Shown here piece after piece: positions 6,521 through 13,432 of a DNA stretch of 14,185 nucleotides. Each line of letters opens with the position of its first letter. Position 1 is the first letter of the stretch. The DNA comes from CAYUCE01 sp964443275. Lineage in GTDB: Bacteria > Bipolaricaulota > Bipolaricaulia > CAYUCE01. The stretch lies in the NCBI GenBank assembly GCA_964443275.1, contig CAYUCE010000048.1, positions 1 to 14,185 of the forward strand, read 5' to 3'. The notes under the pieces were generated by a model that saw only the letters and a program-made list of their open reading frames with translations, did no database searches and had not been told where the DNA came from. Both the position numbers and the translations under genes were made by a program.

Positions 6521-7300
6521 ATGGAACCTAAAAAGATACTTATAACCAACGACGACGGGATCTATTCACCGGGTATTGAATCATTGGCTTACTCACTAAA
6601 AGAATTGGGCTCGGTAACGGTGGTGGCTCCGGAACGGGAGATGAGCGGTTCCGGCCACGGCTTTACCAAGCGCCATCCCCTTAGAATGAAAAAAGTAAAC
6701 AGAAACGGGGCCTTTTTCGGCTATTCAACCAACGGTACTCCTGCCGATTCGGTCAAATTGGGCTTATTTAAGGCTAAAGGGGGGATGGATTGGATAGTTT
6801 CCGGAATAAACCGGGGCGGAAACTTGGGGATTGACGTCTTTTACTCAGGAACCGTAGCCGGGGCGCTGGAAGGAGCTATCGATGGTTACCCTTCCGCAGC
6901 CTTCTCCCTGGTACCTACCGGCCGGGAAAACCAAACCGGCTTTAGATACTCTATGGCCGCCCAGATAGCTTTAAAGCTGCTGGCGGAATTTATGGATAGA
7001 AAAATACCCCCGGGGGTTTGTCTTAATGTCAATATACCTAACCTGGAAAGGGAAAAGATAAAAGGAGTGGCCGTTACCCCTCAGGCCAGACAGCGGTATG
7101 CCGATTTATTTGAACTGCGCAAAGATCCGTTTGGTGAAGAGTACTTTTGGCTTACCGGCAAAACGACAAATCAAGATCACAATTCCCAAAGTGATCTGAT
7201 CAAAATTAAAAAGGATTATATTACCGTAACTCCTTTAACTTGTGATCTTACTCATTTTGGAATGCTGGAGGGGATTAAAAAATGGAATCTCCAAATTTAA
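6521..7300 (+). CDS. surE: 5'-nucleotidase SurE
   Basis: A 259-residue metal-dependent phosphatase of the survival protein SurE family, which removes phosphate from nucleoside 5'- and 3'-monophosphates and sometimes short polyphosphate. Visible family signatures are TNDDG with the metal-binding aspartates (9-13), APEREMSGSGHGFT (36-49) with the metal-site serine, NGTPADSV (71-78), and SGINRGGNLG (94-103) with the asparagine ligand. Length is normal. The ATG at 6521 starts just before the first strand, but no ribosome binding site is present in the AT-rich leader. The last 19 bases overlap the next gene. Confidence 0.95.
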   Translation: MEPKKILITNDDGIYSPGIESLAYSLKELGSVTVVAPEREMSGSGHGFTKRHPLRMKKVNRNGAFFGYSTNGTPADSVKLGLFKAKGGMDWIVSGINRGGNLGIDVFYSGTVAGALEGAIDGYPSAAFSLVPTGRENQTGFRYSMAAQIALKLLAEFMDRKIPPGVCLNVNIPNLEREKIKGVAVTPQARQRYADLFELRKDPFGEEYFWLTGKTTNQDHNSQSDLIKIKKDYITVTPLTCDLTHFGMLEGIKKWNLQI

Positions 7301-8070
7301 CCAAGCTGGAAGATACGGCCTTAGAGGTGGCAAAAGAGGCCGGCCAGTTCTTGGGCAAGAATTTGGGCCGGGTAATCGAAGCCGATCGCAAAAGCAGCCG
7401 CATTGATTTAGTTACCCAATATGACAAAAAGTCCGAGGCTATGATAGTGGATATCATTAGGGATAGGTGGCCGGATCATGCCATATTGGCCGAAGAAAGT
7501 GTCTCCCAAGAGAAGTCGTCCCCCTACAAATGGATTATCGATCCTCTGGATGGGACCACCAATTACGCGCATGGATATCCAGTCTTTTCGGTGTCGGTGG
7601 CTTTGCAGTATCAGGAGGAAATCATTGTAGGTGTGGTGTACGATCCGGTACGGGAAGAGATATTTCAGGCTACAAGAGATAAGAAGGTTACGCTAAACGG
7701 AAATAAAATCAGGGTTTCCGAAAAGGACAGCTTAGGCGATAGCCTTCTGGCCACTGGCTTTCCGTATGATCTGGGCAGGATGGATAAAAATCTTAAATTT
7801 TTCGGTAAATTCGCACATAAGGCCCAAGGTTTGAGACGGGCCGGTTCAGCCGCATTGGATCTAAGCTATGTAGCTTGTGGTAGATTGGACGGCTTTTGGG
7901 AATTTGATCTACACCCGTGGGACCTGGCAGCCGGCTCTTTGGTGGTGGAGATGGCCGGAGGAAAACTATCCAATTTTCAGGGCAAAAAATTTAGCGTTTA
8001 TCACGGCCAAGTTCTAGCTACTAACGGACGAATCCATGAGTCTATGGTCGAGGTTTTAAATTCTAAATAG
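7282..8070 (+). CDS. Inositol monophosphatase family protein
   Basis: A 262-residue magnesium-dependent, lithium-sensitive-type sugar phosphatase of the FIG superfamily. Metal and catalytic residues are all present: ILAEES with Glu71 (68-73), IDPLDGTTN with Asp87 and Asp90 (86-94), and WDLAAGS with Asp213 or its neighbour (about 213-219). Possible substrates are inositol phosphate, fructose bisphosphate, NADP or PAP; motifs alone do not decide. The ATG is inside surE, 19 bases before its stop. A strong GGAGGGG (7267-7273) lies 8 bases upstream, so the two phosphatase genes are a tight operon with overlapping frames. Together they suggest a nucleotide/sugar-phosphate salvage role, which is inference. 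Confidence 0.92.
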   Translation: MESPNLTKLEDTALEVAKEAGQFLGKNLGRVIEADRKSSRIDLVTQYDKKSEAMIVDIIRDRWPDHAILAEESVSQEKSSPYKWIIDPLDGTTNYAHGYPVFSVSVALQYQEEIIVGVVYDPVREEIFQATRDKKVTLNGNKIRVSEKDSLGDSLLATGFPYDLGRMDKNLKFFGKFAHKAQGLRRAGSAALDLSYVACGRLDGFWEFDLHPWDLAAGSLVVEMAGGKLSNFQGKKFSVYHGQVLATNGRIHESMVEVLNSK

Positions 8071-8158
8071 GAAAAATCAAAAATTAAGTAGGAATATTTT
8101 CTAAAATAAGGTTTTTATAATTCAACGGATGTTCTTTTTCTTTTTATGAGGTAATAAA

Positions 8159-9553
8159 TTGAGACCTAGAAATCTACCCAATCTTACCGACGGCCCCATA
8201 GTCAAATCCCTTTTGATCCTAGCCTGGCCCATCATGCTCTCTAACTTGCTTCAGACCGCCTATAACGTGGTAGATGCCTTTTGGTTGGGAAAGCTGGGTA
8301 AGGAGGCCTTGGCCGCCCCTACTTTAAGTTGGCCGGTAATCTTCTTGGTCATCTCCATCGGAGCCGGTATGGGAGTGGCGGGGACCGCTTTGGTCGCCCA
8401 GTATAAGGGTGCTGATAGGACCGGAGAGGCTCACCGAACTGCCGGTCAGGTCCTGTTTTTTGTCTTCTCCTTGGCTATCATTTTAGGGGCAGTAGGCTAC
8501 CTGATGGCGGAAACCATACTAGGCTGGATGGGAGCAACACCCGAGGTTATCGATCTAGCTACCAGTTATATGCAAATCATATTTACCGGTATGCCTTTGA
8601 TGTTTGGGTTCTTTATTTTTACTGCCTTGCTTAGGGGATGGGGAGATACGGTTACCCCCATGAAATTAATGGCCTTTTCGGTGGGGTTAAACGTGGTACT
8701 TGACCCTTTGTTTATTTTCGGTTGGGGGTTCTTCCCGAGTTGGGAAGTGGCCGGGGCGGCTACGGCCACAGTCATCTCCCGGGCGGTAGTTACTTTATTC
8801 GGCATATACTTACTTTTTTCCGGACGGGTGGGGATAAAATTAGACTTTCATCATCTGCTCCCCGACTGGGCGGTAATAAAAAGAATTATATCTATTGGTA
8901 TTCCCTCTTCGGTTGGTCAATCCAGCACTGCTTTGGGTTTCTCGGTCATGATGGGGATCGTGGCTATGTTTGGTACCGCTACTATAAGTGCCTTCGGGGT
9001 GGGAAATCGGGTCATCTCACTTACCATGATGCCGGCCATGGGGTTGGGCATGGCTACTACTACCATGGTGGGCCAGAACCTGGGGAAAAATCTTCCCGAC
9101 AGAGCAGCCAAGGCCACCTGGGCCAGCGTGGTGGTGGTTATGGTCATTTTACTGGCCGGAGCACTGATAGCCTTTGTGTTTCCAGATTTCTTGGTTCGAG
9201 TATTCATTACCGATCCTAAAGTGGTAAAGGAAGGGGTCAAATTCTTCCGTTTAGTTGCCTTTTCCATTCCCTTTACCGGGATCCTGCAGGTGATGATGGG
9301 AGCCTTTCGGGGGGCTGGCCATACTATGTATTCCATGGGTTTTACCATGGTCAGATTGTGGCTTCTCCGGCTTCCTTTGGCTTATCTATTGGGAGGTTAT
9401 TTAGGTTGGGCTGCCGGAGGCGTGTGGTGGGCCATGGTATTAAGCAACGTGGGGGCGGCTTTAGTCTCGGTAGCTTTCTTCCTTAAAGGAGGGTGGCAGG
9501 AGAAAGTGATTGAGGAAGAAGAACCCCCGGCCAGAATTTATGAAGAAGCCTAA
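8159..9553 (+). CDS. MATE family multidrug/sodium antiporter
   Basis: A 464-residue inner-membrane protein with about 12 hydrophobic segments in two similar halves. It shows the family opening LTDGPIVKSLLILAWPIMLSNLLQ, and in each half an N-terminal pattern of GxxLGxxLQTAYN or VGQSSTA type. The second half starts near residue 235 and contains TTMVGQNLGKN (about 300-310). MATE proteins export cationic drugs or metabolites in exchange for H+ or Na+; this substrate is unknown. The start is TTG at 8159 with TGAGGT (8147-8152) 6 bases upstream, and the protein begins as others in the family do. The C-terminus is short and acidic. A TATAAT at 8116-8121 could be part of its own promoter, but no good -35 box accompanies it. 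Confidence 0.93.
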   Translation: MRPRNLPNLTDGPIVKSLLILAWPIMLSNLLQTAYNVVDAFWLGKLGKEALAAPTLSWPVIFLVISIGAGMGVAGTALVAQYKGADRTGEAHRTAGQVLFFVFSLAIILGAVGYLMAETILGWMGATPEVIDLATSYMQIIFTGMPLMFGFFIFTALLRGWGDTVTPMKLMAFSVGLNVVLDPLFIFGWGFFPSWEVAGAATATVISRAVVTLFGIYLLFSGRVGIKLDFHHLLPDWAVIKRIISIGIPSSVGQSSTALGFSVMMGIVAMFGTATISAFGVGNRVISLTMMPAMGLGMATTTMVGQNLGKNLPDRAAKATWASVVVVMVILLAGALIAFVFPDFLVRVFITDPKVVKEGVKFFRLVAFSIPFTGILQVMMGAFRGAGHTMYSMGFTMVRLWLLRLPLAYLLGGYLGWAAGGVWWAMVLSNVGAALVSVAFFLKGGWQEKVIEEEEPPARIYEEA

Positions 9554-9688
9554 AGTCGAGCCCTTAGAGTCCATATTGAACGGATAAAGCCGATCCTTTC
9601 TGTTACCTGAAAATCGTAAAAATCTGACCGCACCTTGATTCCAACCTTGACCTCTTATGAGAATAACCGCCCGGAATTCTTCTCCCCC
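9554..9688. other. Intergenic region before the lexA promoter
   Basis: About 135 bases after the MATE gene hold no ORF of note, no strong terminator-like hairpin and no second LexA-type site that I can see. Confidence 0.4.
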
Positions 9689-9716
9689 TTGACACTAAAC
9701 AAATGTTTAGTATAAT
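9689..9716 (+). promoter_or_regulatory. lexA promoter, consensus -35 and -10
   Basis: A perfect TTGACA (9689-9694) and a perfect TATAAT (9711-9716) are 16 bases apart. Counting 6-7 bases past the -10 box puts the start of transcription at about 9722-9725, on or just before the GTG start codon at 9725. The mRNA is therefore probably leaderless. Confidence 0.88.
9694..9711. promoter_or_regulatory. LexA operator (SOS box) in its own promoter
   Basis: ACTAAAC (9694-9700), AAAT spacer (9701-9704), GTTTAGT (9705-9711) form a perfect 7-base inverted repeat. The core AAAC-AAAT-GTTT matches the Gram-positive SOS box plan (GAAC-N4-GTTC, as in Bacillus CGAACAAATGTTCG) with G/C replaced by A/T at the outer core position. 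The site runs exactly from the last base of the -35 box to the first base of the -10 box, so bound LexA would exclude RNA polymerase. Confidence 0.85.
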
Positions 9717-9724
9717 CTGTCCCG

Positions 9725-10369
9725 GTGAACAAAGTGACCTCGGCCAATCTTACCAAAAGACAGTATCAGGTACTTAAAGCTATTTACCGAATCATAAAAG
9801 AAAAGGGCCGGCCTCCCACCCTGCGGGAATTAGGGGAGAAGCTTTCTATCAAATCCACCAAAGGGGTAAGCGATCACCTAAAAGCCCTGGAACAAAAGGG
9901 GTGGATAAGAAGAGTAAAGCGGCAATCAAGAGGTATCCGGTTGGTAAAGGAAAAGGTGGAAAAGCTCTTTGGGACAGAGGCGGGTATACCTCTGGTAGGG
10001 AGGGTGGCCGCCGGAGACCCTATCCTGGCGGTGGAGAATATTGAAGAAATGCTTAATTTAGGTGATATGTTCCCCGCTTCAGGAAACCTTTTCGCCTTAC
10101 GAGTCAAAGGGGACTCTATGGTGGGGGCCGGCATTCATAAAGGTGACCTGCTGGTAGTAAAGGAACAACCCACCGCAGATTCCGGCGATATCGTGGTGGC
10201 CATAATAGATGAAGAGGAAGGTACGGTAAAGAAACTTTCCCAAGTAGGAGAAAAAGTACATCTGGAGCCGGCCAACCCCGAATACGATACTATCATAAAG
10301 CCGGCATCGGAGGTAGAAATAAGGGGCAAAGTAATCGGAGTGATCAGGAAAATGGCCAACCACTGGTAA
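9725..10369 (+). CDS. lexA: SOS response repressor LexA
   Basis: A 214-residue repressor of DNA-damage genes that cleaves itself when RecA filaments form. The N-terminal winged helix (about 8-75) has the family pattern LTKRQYQVLKAIYRIIKEKGRPPTLREL. The cleavage site is Ala96-Gly97 in VAAGDP. The serine of the Ser-Lys dyad is Ser131 (GDSMVGAGI) and the lysine is Lys169 (GTVKKL). All catalytic parts are intact, so it should be inducible. The GTG at 9725 fits the family N-terminus. There is no ribosome binding site and hardly any leader (see the promoter). It heads a cassette with the DUF6504-like gene and dinB and should repress all three. Confidence 0.96.
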   Translation: MNKVTSANLTKRQYQVLKAIYRIIKEKGRPPTLRELGEKLSIKSTKGVSDHLKALEQKGWIRRVKRQSRGIRLVKEKVEKLFGTEAGIPLVGRVAAGDPILAVENIEEMLNLGDMFPASGNLFALRVKGDSMVGAGIHKGDLLVVKEQPTADSGDIVVAIIDEEEGTVKKLSQVGEKVHLEPANPEYDTIIKPASEVEIRGKVIGVIRKMANHW

Positions 10370-10382
10370 AAGAACAGATAAA

Positions 10383-10637
10383 TTGATAATCATGTATCAG
10401 GATATAGACCAATCCGTCCAAGTAGGCGCTAAATTTTGTTCTAACCAGGTCCAGCCGGTCTGGTTTGTGTGGAAAGGAAGACGATACCGGATAGATGAAA
10501 TTAACCTTTACCATAGGTCTTTTAAAGGGGAAGCTCCCATTCATCATTTTTCGGTCTCCGCCGGTGGGGAGGTCTATCAATTATCCTTTGACGGTAAGAA
10601 ACTAAAGTGGAATTTAGATCAAGTATGGGTGGAGTAG
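10383..10637 (+). CDS. Small DUF6504-like protein in the SOS cassette
   Basis: An 84-residue protein (81 if it starts at the ATG at 10392 rather than TTG at 10383). It has a conserved-looking core PVWFVWKGRRYRIDEI (about 25-40), the pattern HHFSVSAGGEVYQLSFD (54-70) and the ending KWNLDQVWVE. It appears to be a small all-beta domain. Similar small proteins (DUF6504) sit next to dinB in many Gram-positive-type genomes; I recall this, it was not searched. No ribosome binding site is evident, and the gene lies 13-22 bases after lexA and one base before dinB. It is likely a damage-induced accessory factor for polymerase IV, which is inference from position. Confidence 0.65.
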   Translation: MIIMYQDIDQSVQVGAKFCSNQVQPVWFVWKGRRYRIDEINLYHRSFKGEAPIHHFSVSAGGEVYQLSFDGKKLKWNLDQVWVE

Positions 10638-10638
10638 T

Positions 10639-11859
10639 ATGGAGAGGGTAATCTTTCATCTGGATATGGATTCTTACTTTGCCTCCGTCGAACAGCAAGC
10701 CAATCCCAAACTTAGAGGCCGGCCCATTGTAGTTACCGGAAGGCCCCGTATCACCAGCGTAGTGGCCGCCTCTTCCCGAGAAGCCAAAAAGTACGGTATA
10801 AAATCGGCCATGAATACCTGGGAGGCCAGAAAGCTTTGCCCGCAGGTCTTGTTAATCCCCGGCAATCCAGCAAAATACGACTGGCTAAGCAGACAGTTTC
10901 TATCTATTCTTAAAAAATACACTCCCCGAATAGAACCTTTCGGGATTGACGAGGCATTTATGAACTTAACTGATCGAATTGCTCCAGATGCTGATCCCAG
11001 AGACATCGCCCAGCAGATAAAAAATAAGATACAAAAGAGATTAGGCCGGTGGATTACCTGCTCTATCGGAATAGCCGGTAACAAATTATTGGCCAAGCTG
11101 GCCTCGGATCTGGACAAACCGGATGGAGTTACCTTAATTGAGGAAAAAGATATTCCGGATTTACTAAAGCGCACTCCGCTAACTGATTTGTGCGGAATAG
11201 GCCCCAGGATTGAGAGGAGACTTACTTTACTGGGAATTGAAAATTTACATGATTTGGGCCGGTGCCCGGAATCCAAGTTAAGAAAGGAATTTGGAGTGAT
11301 AGGCTCACGACTTAAACTAATGGGGCAGGGAAAAGATCCATCCCCGGTGCTTCCCATCTGGCATAAAGAACCTACTAAATCGGTAGGTAACTCACTTACC
11401 TTACCTAGATCCAAAAGAACTCCCCAAAAGGCCATGCCCATACTATTTAGGTTGTGTCAACAGGTAGCCCGCAGGCTTAGGAAAAAGGGATTTTTGGGAA
11501 GGACAGTCAAGCTGATAACCCGAGATGAGGACTTTATAACTTACGGAAAACAGCTAACCATTAAACCGGAAACCGACGATGGAAATCGAATTTTTAGGAT
11601 TTGCAATCAGATAAAGGAAACCATGAACTTCCCTCAGAGGCTGACCTTGATCGGGGTAAGGGTATCCAGTTTGAGAAAAAAAGATCAACTTTCCCGGTCT
11701 CTATTTCCAGCTCAAAGAAAGCGAGAGAAGCTTCTTCGTACGATAGATTCCATAAATCAGGAATACGGCAACGGAACCTTATATTTTGCCTATCAATTTA
11801 AAGCCGGCGATATACTCCCCTCGGTAGGCGAATTTAGAAGCCCGGGAAACCTAGATTAG
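10639..11859 (+). CDS. dinB: DNA polymerase IV (Y-family, translesion)
   Basis: A 406-residue error-prone polymerase that copies past damaged bases. The palm has FHLDMDSYFASVE with catalytic Asp9 (and Asp11), and GIDEAF with Asp104 and Glu105. Phe14 sits at the steric-gate position. VVAASSREAKKYGIKSAM (41-58) and SIGIAGNKLLAKLASDLDKPDG (142-163) are family signatures. The helix-hairpin-helix thumb is LCGIGPRIERRL (184-195), followed by the little-finger domain. A possible clamp-binding motif is QLSRSLF (350-356), slightly longer than the common QLSLF form. The ATG follows the upstream stop by one base, with GGTGGAG (10627-10633) 5 bases before it. It is the last gene of the LexA-controlled unit. 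Confidence 0.95.
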   Translation: MERVIFHLDMDSYFASVEQQANPKLRGRPIVVTGRPRITSVVAASSREAKKYGIKSAMNTWEARKLCPQVLLIPGNPAKYDWLSRQFLSILKKYTPRIEPFGIDEAFMNLTDRIAPDADPRDIAQQIKNKIQKRLGRWITCSIGIAGNKLLAKLASDLDKPDGVTLIEEKDIPDLLKRTPLTDLCGIGPRIERRLTLLGIENLHDLGRCPESKLRKEFGVIGSRLKLMGQGKDPSPVLPIWHKEPTKSVGNSLTLPRSKRTPQKAMPILFRLCQQVARRLRKKGFLGRTVKLITRDEDFITYGKQLTIKPETDDGNRIFRICNQIKETMNFPQRLTLIGVRVSSLRKKDQLSRSLFPAQRKREKLLRTIDSINQEYGNGTLYFAYQFKAGDILPSVGEFRSPGNLD

Positions 11860-12078
11860 ATGTGCAGCGGAAGGCACGAGGTTCCACCTAATCTGGGGAG
11901 GCCTTATATCTTGCCTGTAGAGGAAGGCTTCAGCCTGTTTTGTCACAAACTCGTAGTTCGTGTCCCACTTTTCCCGTTTTGTGGGGGCGCAAATCAAGGT
12001 GCCATTCTTCGGATGCGGGTTGATAGTTGATAGTTTGATAAGTCGGGAGAAGAAGTCATTTACGAGAAGAGTGATTTA
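11859..12078 (+). repeat. Diverged direct repeat, copy A
   Basis: This gene-free stretch after dinB shares ordered blocks with 13875-14090. GATGTGCAGCGGAAG (11859-11873) matches 13876-13890. A TCCCAC...GTGGG unit ending GCGCAAATC (11963-11995) follows. A 32-base block (11995-12026) matches 14003-14034 at 26 of 32 positions. The segment to about 12078 is also alignable. It reads like a decayed mobile-element end or remnant; no protein-coding part is recognisable. Confidence 0.5.
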
Positions 12079-12107
12079 ACTCCTCTTATCCCCATCTTAC
12101 GGAGGGA

Positions 12108-12398
12108 TCAATACCCGTATTTTTTATGAGCCTCAGCTATGGGCAGGATTTCTACTATATGCACTTGTTTTCTATCTTCCAAAATATGATAAAAAGCAGT
12201 CCATGTTCGTCCAATATGTAGGCGATAGCCTTTTTCGCCCTCTATAAATAATTCTTCTTTATCACCGAGGCCACGTCCTGGATAGGGATCTTCCACAAGG
12301 GCTTCTTTAAATTTTTTACTGCAAATTCGCTGACTTTTACTATCCAGATTATCAAGGAACTCTTGGACCTCTTTGGTCTTGAAAACCCTATAATTCAT
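12108..12398 (-). CDS. RelE/ParE superfamily toxin
   Basis: A 96-residue protein with the RelE/ParE fold pattern: MNYRVFKTKEVQEFLDNLD, a basic helical stretch (SKSQRICSKKFKEAL), then strands GEKGYRLHIGRTWTAFYHILEDRKQVHIVEILPI. RelE members cleave mRNA on the ribosome and ParE members poison gyrase; the motifs here do not separate them. It is downstream of the small antitoxin, and its ATG overlaps that gene's TGA by four bases (ATGA), so translation is coupled. It is encoded against the direction of the flanking DUF433 module. Confidence 0.85.
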   Translation of the reverse strand: MNYRVFKTKEVQEFLDNLDSKSQRICSKKFKEALVEDPYPGRGLGDKEELFIEGEKGYRLHIGRTWTAFYHILEDRKQVHIVEILPIAEAHKKYGY

Positions 12399-12589
12399 TC
12401 AAGAGGTATTAATTCCGATTCATCCATCTCTCGAGAAGCTCGGATCTTCTCAGCTAGTTGAGCGCGATTGTATGTTTGAATCATCTCTTTTAAAAGCTCA
12501 TCATAAGTTTGTCCCGCTTCTTTTAACTTACCCAGTTCTTTCCACCGATCTACCGAGACAGGAATCCTCTTTTTAGCTTTTGCAGACAT
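12395..12589 (-). CDS. Antitoxin partner of the RelE/ParE toxin
   Basis: A 64-residue basic-then-acidic protein (MSAKAKKRIPVSVDRW...) with a ribbon-helix-helix-like N-terminus. The segment KELGKLKEAGQTYDELLKEMIQTY and an acidic C-terminal tail could wrap the toxin. The frame is open upstream to 12673, but the start at 12589 is preferred: GGAGGG (12602-12597, - strand) lies 7 bases upstream and the protein then opens as RHH antitoxins do. The longer version would begin inside the promoter region. It is first in the operon and probably represses it. Confidence 0.8.
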   Translation of the reverse strand: MSAKAKKRIPVSVDRWKELGKLKEAGQTYDELLKEMIQTYNRAQLAEKIRASREMDESELIPLE

Positions 12590-12620
12590 GATATTTCCCT
12601 CCATACGTTTATGGTCATAT

Positions 12621-12635
12621 TTGTAATCTTTACAA
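12621..12635. promoter_or_regulatory. Candidate antitoxin operator
   Basis: TTGTAA (12621-12626), TCT, TTACAA (12630-12635) is a perfect 6-base inverted repeat. It lies between the predicted transcription start and the ribosome binding site of the - strand toxin-antitoxin operon, a usual place for RHH antitoxin binding. Confidence 0.45.
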
Positions 12636-12651
12636 TCCTGACTATGTTTAT

Positions 12652-12680
12652 AGTTTAGCCTGATAATTCCCATTTGTCAA
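12652..12680 (-). promoter_or_regulatory. Promoter of the RelE-type toxin-antitoxin operon
   Basis: On the - strand a perfect TTGACA (12675-12680) is 17 bases from TAAACT (12652-12657), a 4 of 6 match to TATAAT. It directly adjoins the solo IS-end repeat at 12681-12712. The leader would be about 55 bases. Confidence 0.65.
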
Positions 12681-12712
12681 GGTGTTTCGTGTACTTTTTT
12701 AAATGAGGCAAC
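12681..12712 (+). repeat. Solo copy of the IS-end repeat
   Basis: GTGTAC followed by six T, then TGAGGCAAC, matches the units at the left edge of the window (TAC and six T at 67-75, TGAGGCAA at 78-85). It is over 12 kb away and next to the toxin-antitoxin promoter. It is probably the remnant end of a related element. Confidence 0.5.
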
Positions 12713-12931
12713 GGGGGGAAATTTTGCAAGTCATCTTTTTTCCATGGCAACACAGTAGCAACTGCAGTGTCGGATTTTATAAGGGAATTTGGGGATAAAT
12801 CTTCGGAAAACCAGCCAAAGCTGAGCTGCTTTAATCCATAATCAGCCCTCAGTTATCAATCTAAAACCACCGACACCAGGCAGGTAGCGGATGCTCTACT
12901 ACGCTGCCCAGCGTCATCGAGGAACCTAAAC
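12713..12931. other. Gene-free stretch inside the 450-base gap between the toxin-antitoxin modules
   Basis: No convincing ORF, RNA gene or strong promoter was found here. A short GGTAGCGGATGC near 12890 resembles the AGCGGAAG block that opens repeat copies A and C. Confidence 0.4.
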
Positions 12932-13030
12932 TTATGACCCACTTTTTCGCTTTTGTGGGACGCAAATCACTTTGTGACCCATAGGTGAGACGCAAATAGT
13001 TTTATGGCTCATAGGTGGGACGCAAATTTT
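12932..13030 (+). repeat. Three tandem repeat units, copy B
   Basis: Unit 1 (12932-12970) has GACCCAC, a spacer, GTGGGACGCAAAT. Units 2 (12971-13000) and 3 (13001-13030) are both 30 bases and agree at 24 of 30 positions, each with CATAGGTG and GACGCAAAT. Related single or double units occur at 11963-11995 and 13922-13983, in the same orientation. The pattern of multiple imperfect short repeats again resembles an insertion-sequence end. Confidence 0.6.
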
Positions 13031-13074
13031 TTAAACTTGCCAATTTTACTGATGCCTCTATTTACGTTTCCGAG

Positions 13075-13103
13075 TTGACAAAATGGTGGTTACATGTTTA
13101 ACT
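13075..13103 (+). promoter_or_regulatory. Promoter of the DUF433/DUF5615 module
   Basis: A perfect TTGACA (13075-13080) is 17 bases from TTTAAC (13098-13103). The -10 box is a 4 of 6 match helped by an extended -10 TG at 13095-13096. The leader would be about 15 bases to the ATG at 13124, including its ribosome binding site. Confidence 0.55.
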
Positions 13104-13123
13104 AAAAGGTGAGGCGATCTTCG

Positions 13124-13432
13124 ATGAGTGAAGTAAAGACGGAGCATCCTTACATTGTGAAAGTGAAGGATATATGTGGGGGTAACCCTATAGTTAAGGG
13201 CACGCGAATACCGGTGTGGATCATCGCTGACTGGTTCAAACGTGGCTATCCTCCCGAATTAATTCAAAAAGAGATCTATCCTCACCTGGCTTTGGCGCAA
13301 ATCTACGATGCCCTAAGCTATTATTATGACTATCAAAAAGAGATAGAAAAGCAGATTGAAGAAAACAACCCTTCTGAAAAACAGTTAGAACAATATCGAC
13401 AGCAATGGGAAAAGCTTCGAAACTCCTCATAG
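13124..13432 (+). CDS. DUF433 family antitoxin
   Basis: A 102-residue protein with the DUF433 signature: HPYIVKVKDICGGNPIVKGTRIPVW (about 8-32), then PPELIQKEIYPHLALAQIYDALSYYYD. The fold is a helix-turn-helix related to Xre-type domains, and members pair with PIN-like toxins and probably repress their own operon. The start at ATG 13124 is chosen because AGGTGAGG (13107-13114) lies 9 bases upstream. A GTG at 13109 is in frame but falls inside that ribosome binding site. The C-terminal third is charged and helical. It overlaps the toxin gene by 28 bases. Confidence 0.85.
   Translation: MSEVKTEHPYIVKVKDICGGNPIVKGTRIPVWIIADWFKRGYPPELIQKEIYPHLALAQIYDALSYYYDYQKEIEKQIEENNPSEKQLEQYRQQWEKLRNSS

Noticed and set aside
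8722..9348. Open frames in the second frame (+) and antisense (-) within the MATE gene
   Set aside because: The translations are low-complexity (glycine/histidine- or methionine/proline-rich) and fully covered by a clear membrane transporter frame.
10674..11441. Long open frame of 255 codons antisense to dinB
   Set aside because: It lies wholly within a certain dinB coding region, has no ribosome binding site, and its protein shows no family pattern. It reflects codon bias of dinB.
11853..11894. Inverted repeat AGATTAG/CTAATCT around the dinB stop as a terminator
   Set aside because: The stem is only 7 pairs with a 28-base loop and no T-run, so it cannot be called an intrinsic terminator.
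11860..12107. Broken transposase gene in repeat copy A
   Set aside because: No frame longer than a few dozen codons and no transposase motif could be found on either strand, so only the repeat is reported.
12590..12673. N-terminal extension of the RelE-type antitoxin to 92 residues
   Set aside because: The extension would start between the -35 and -10 boxes of the operon promoter, while the ATG at 12589 has a GGAGGG site 7 bases upstream.
13109..13123. GTG start for the DUF433 protein giving 107 residues
   Set aside because: The codon lies inside the ribosome binding site AGGTGAGG that serves the ATG at 13124, and the extra residues are not family-like.
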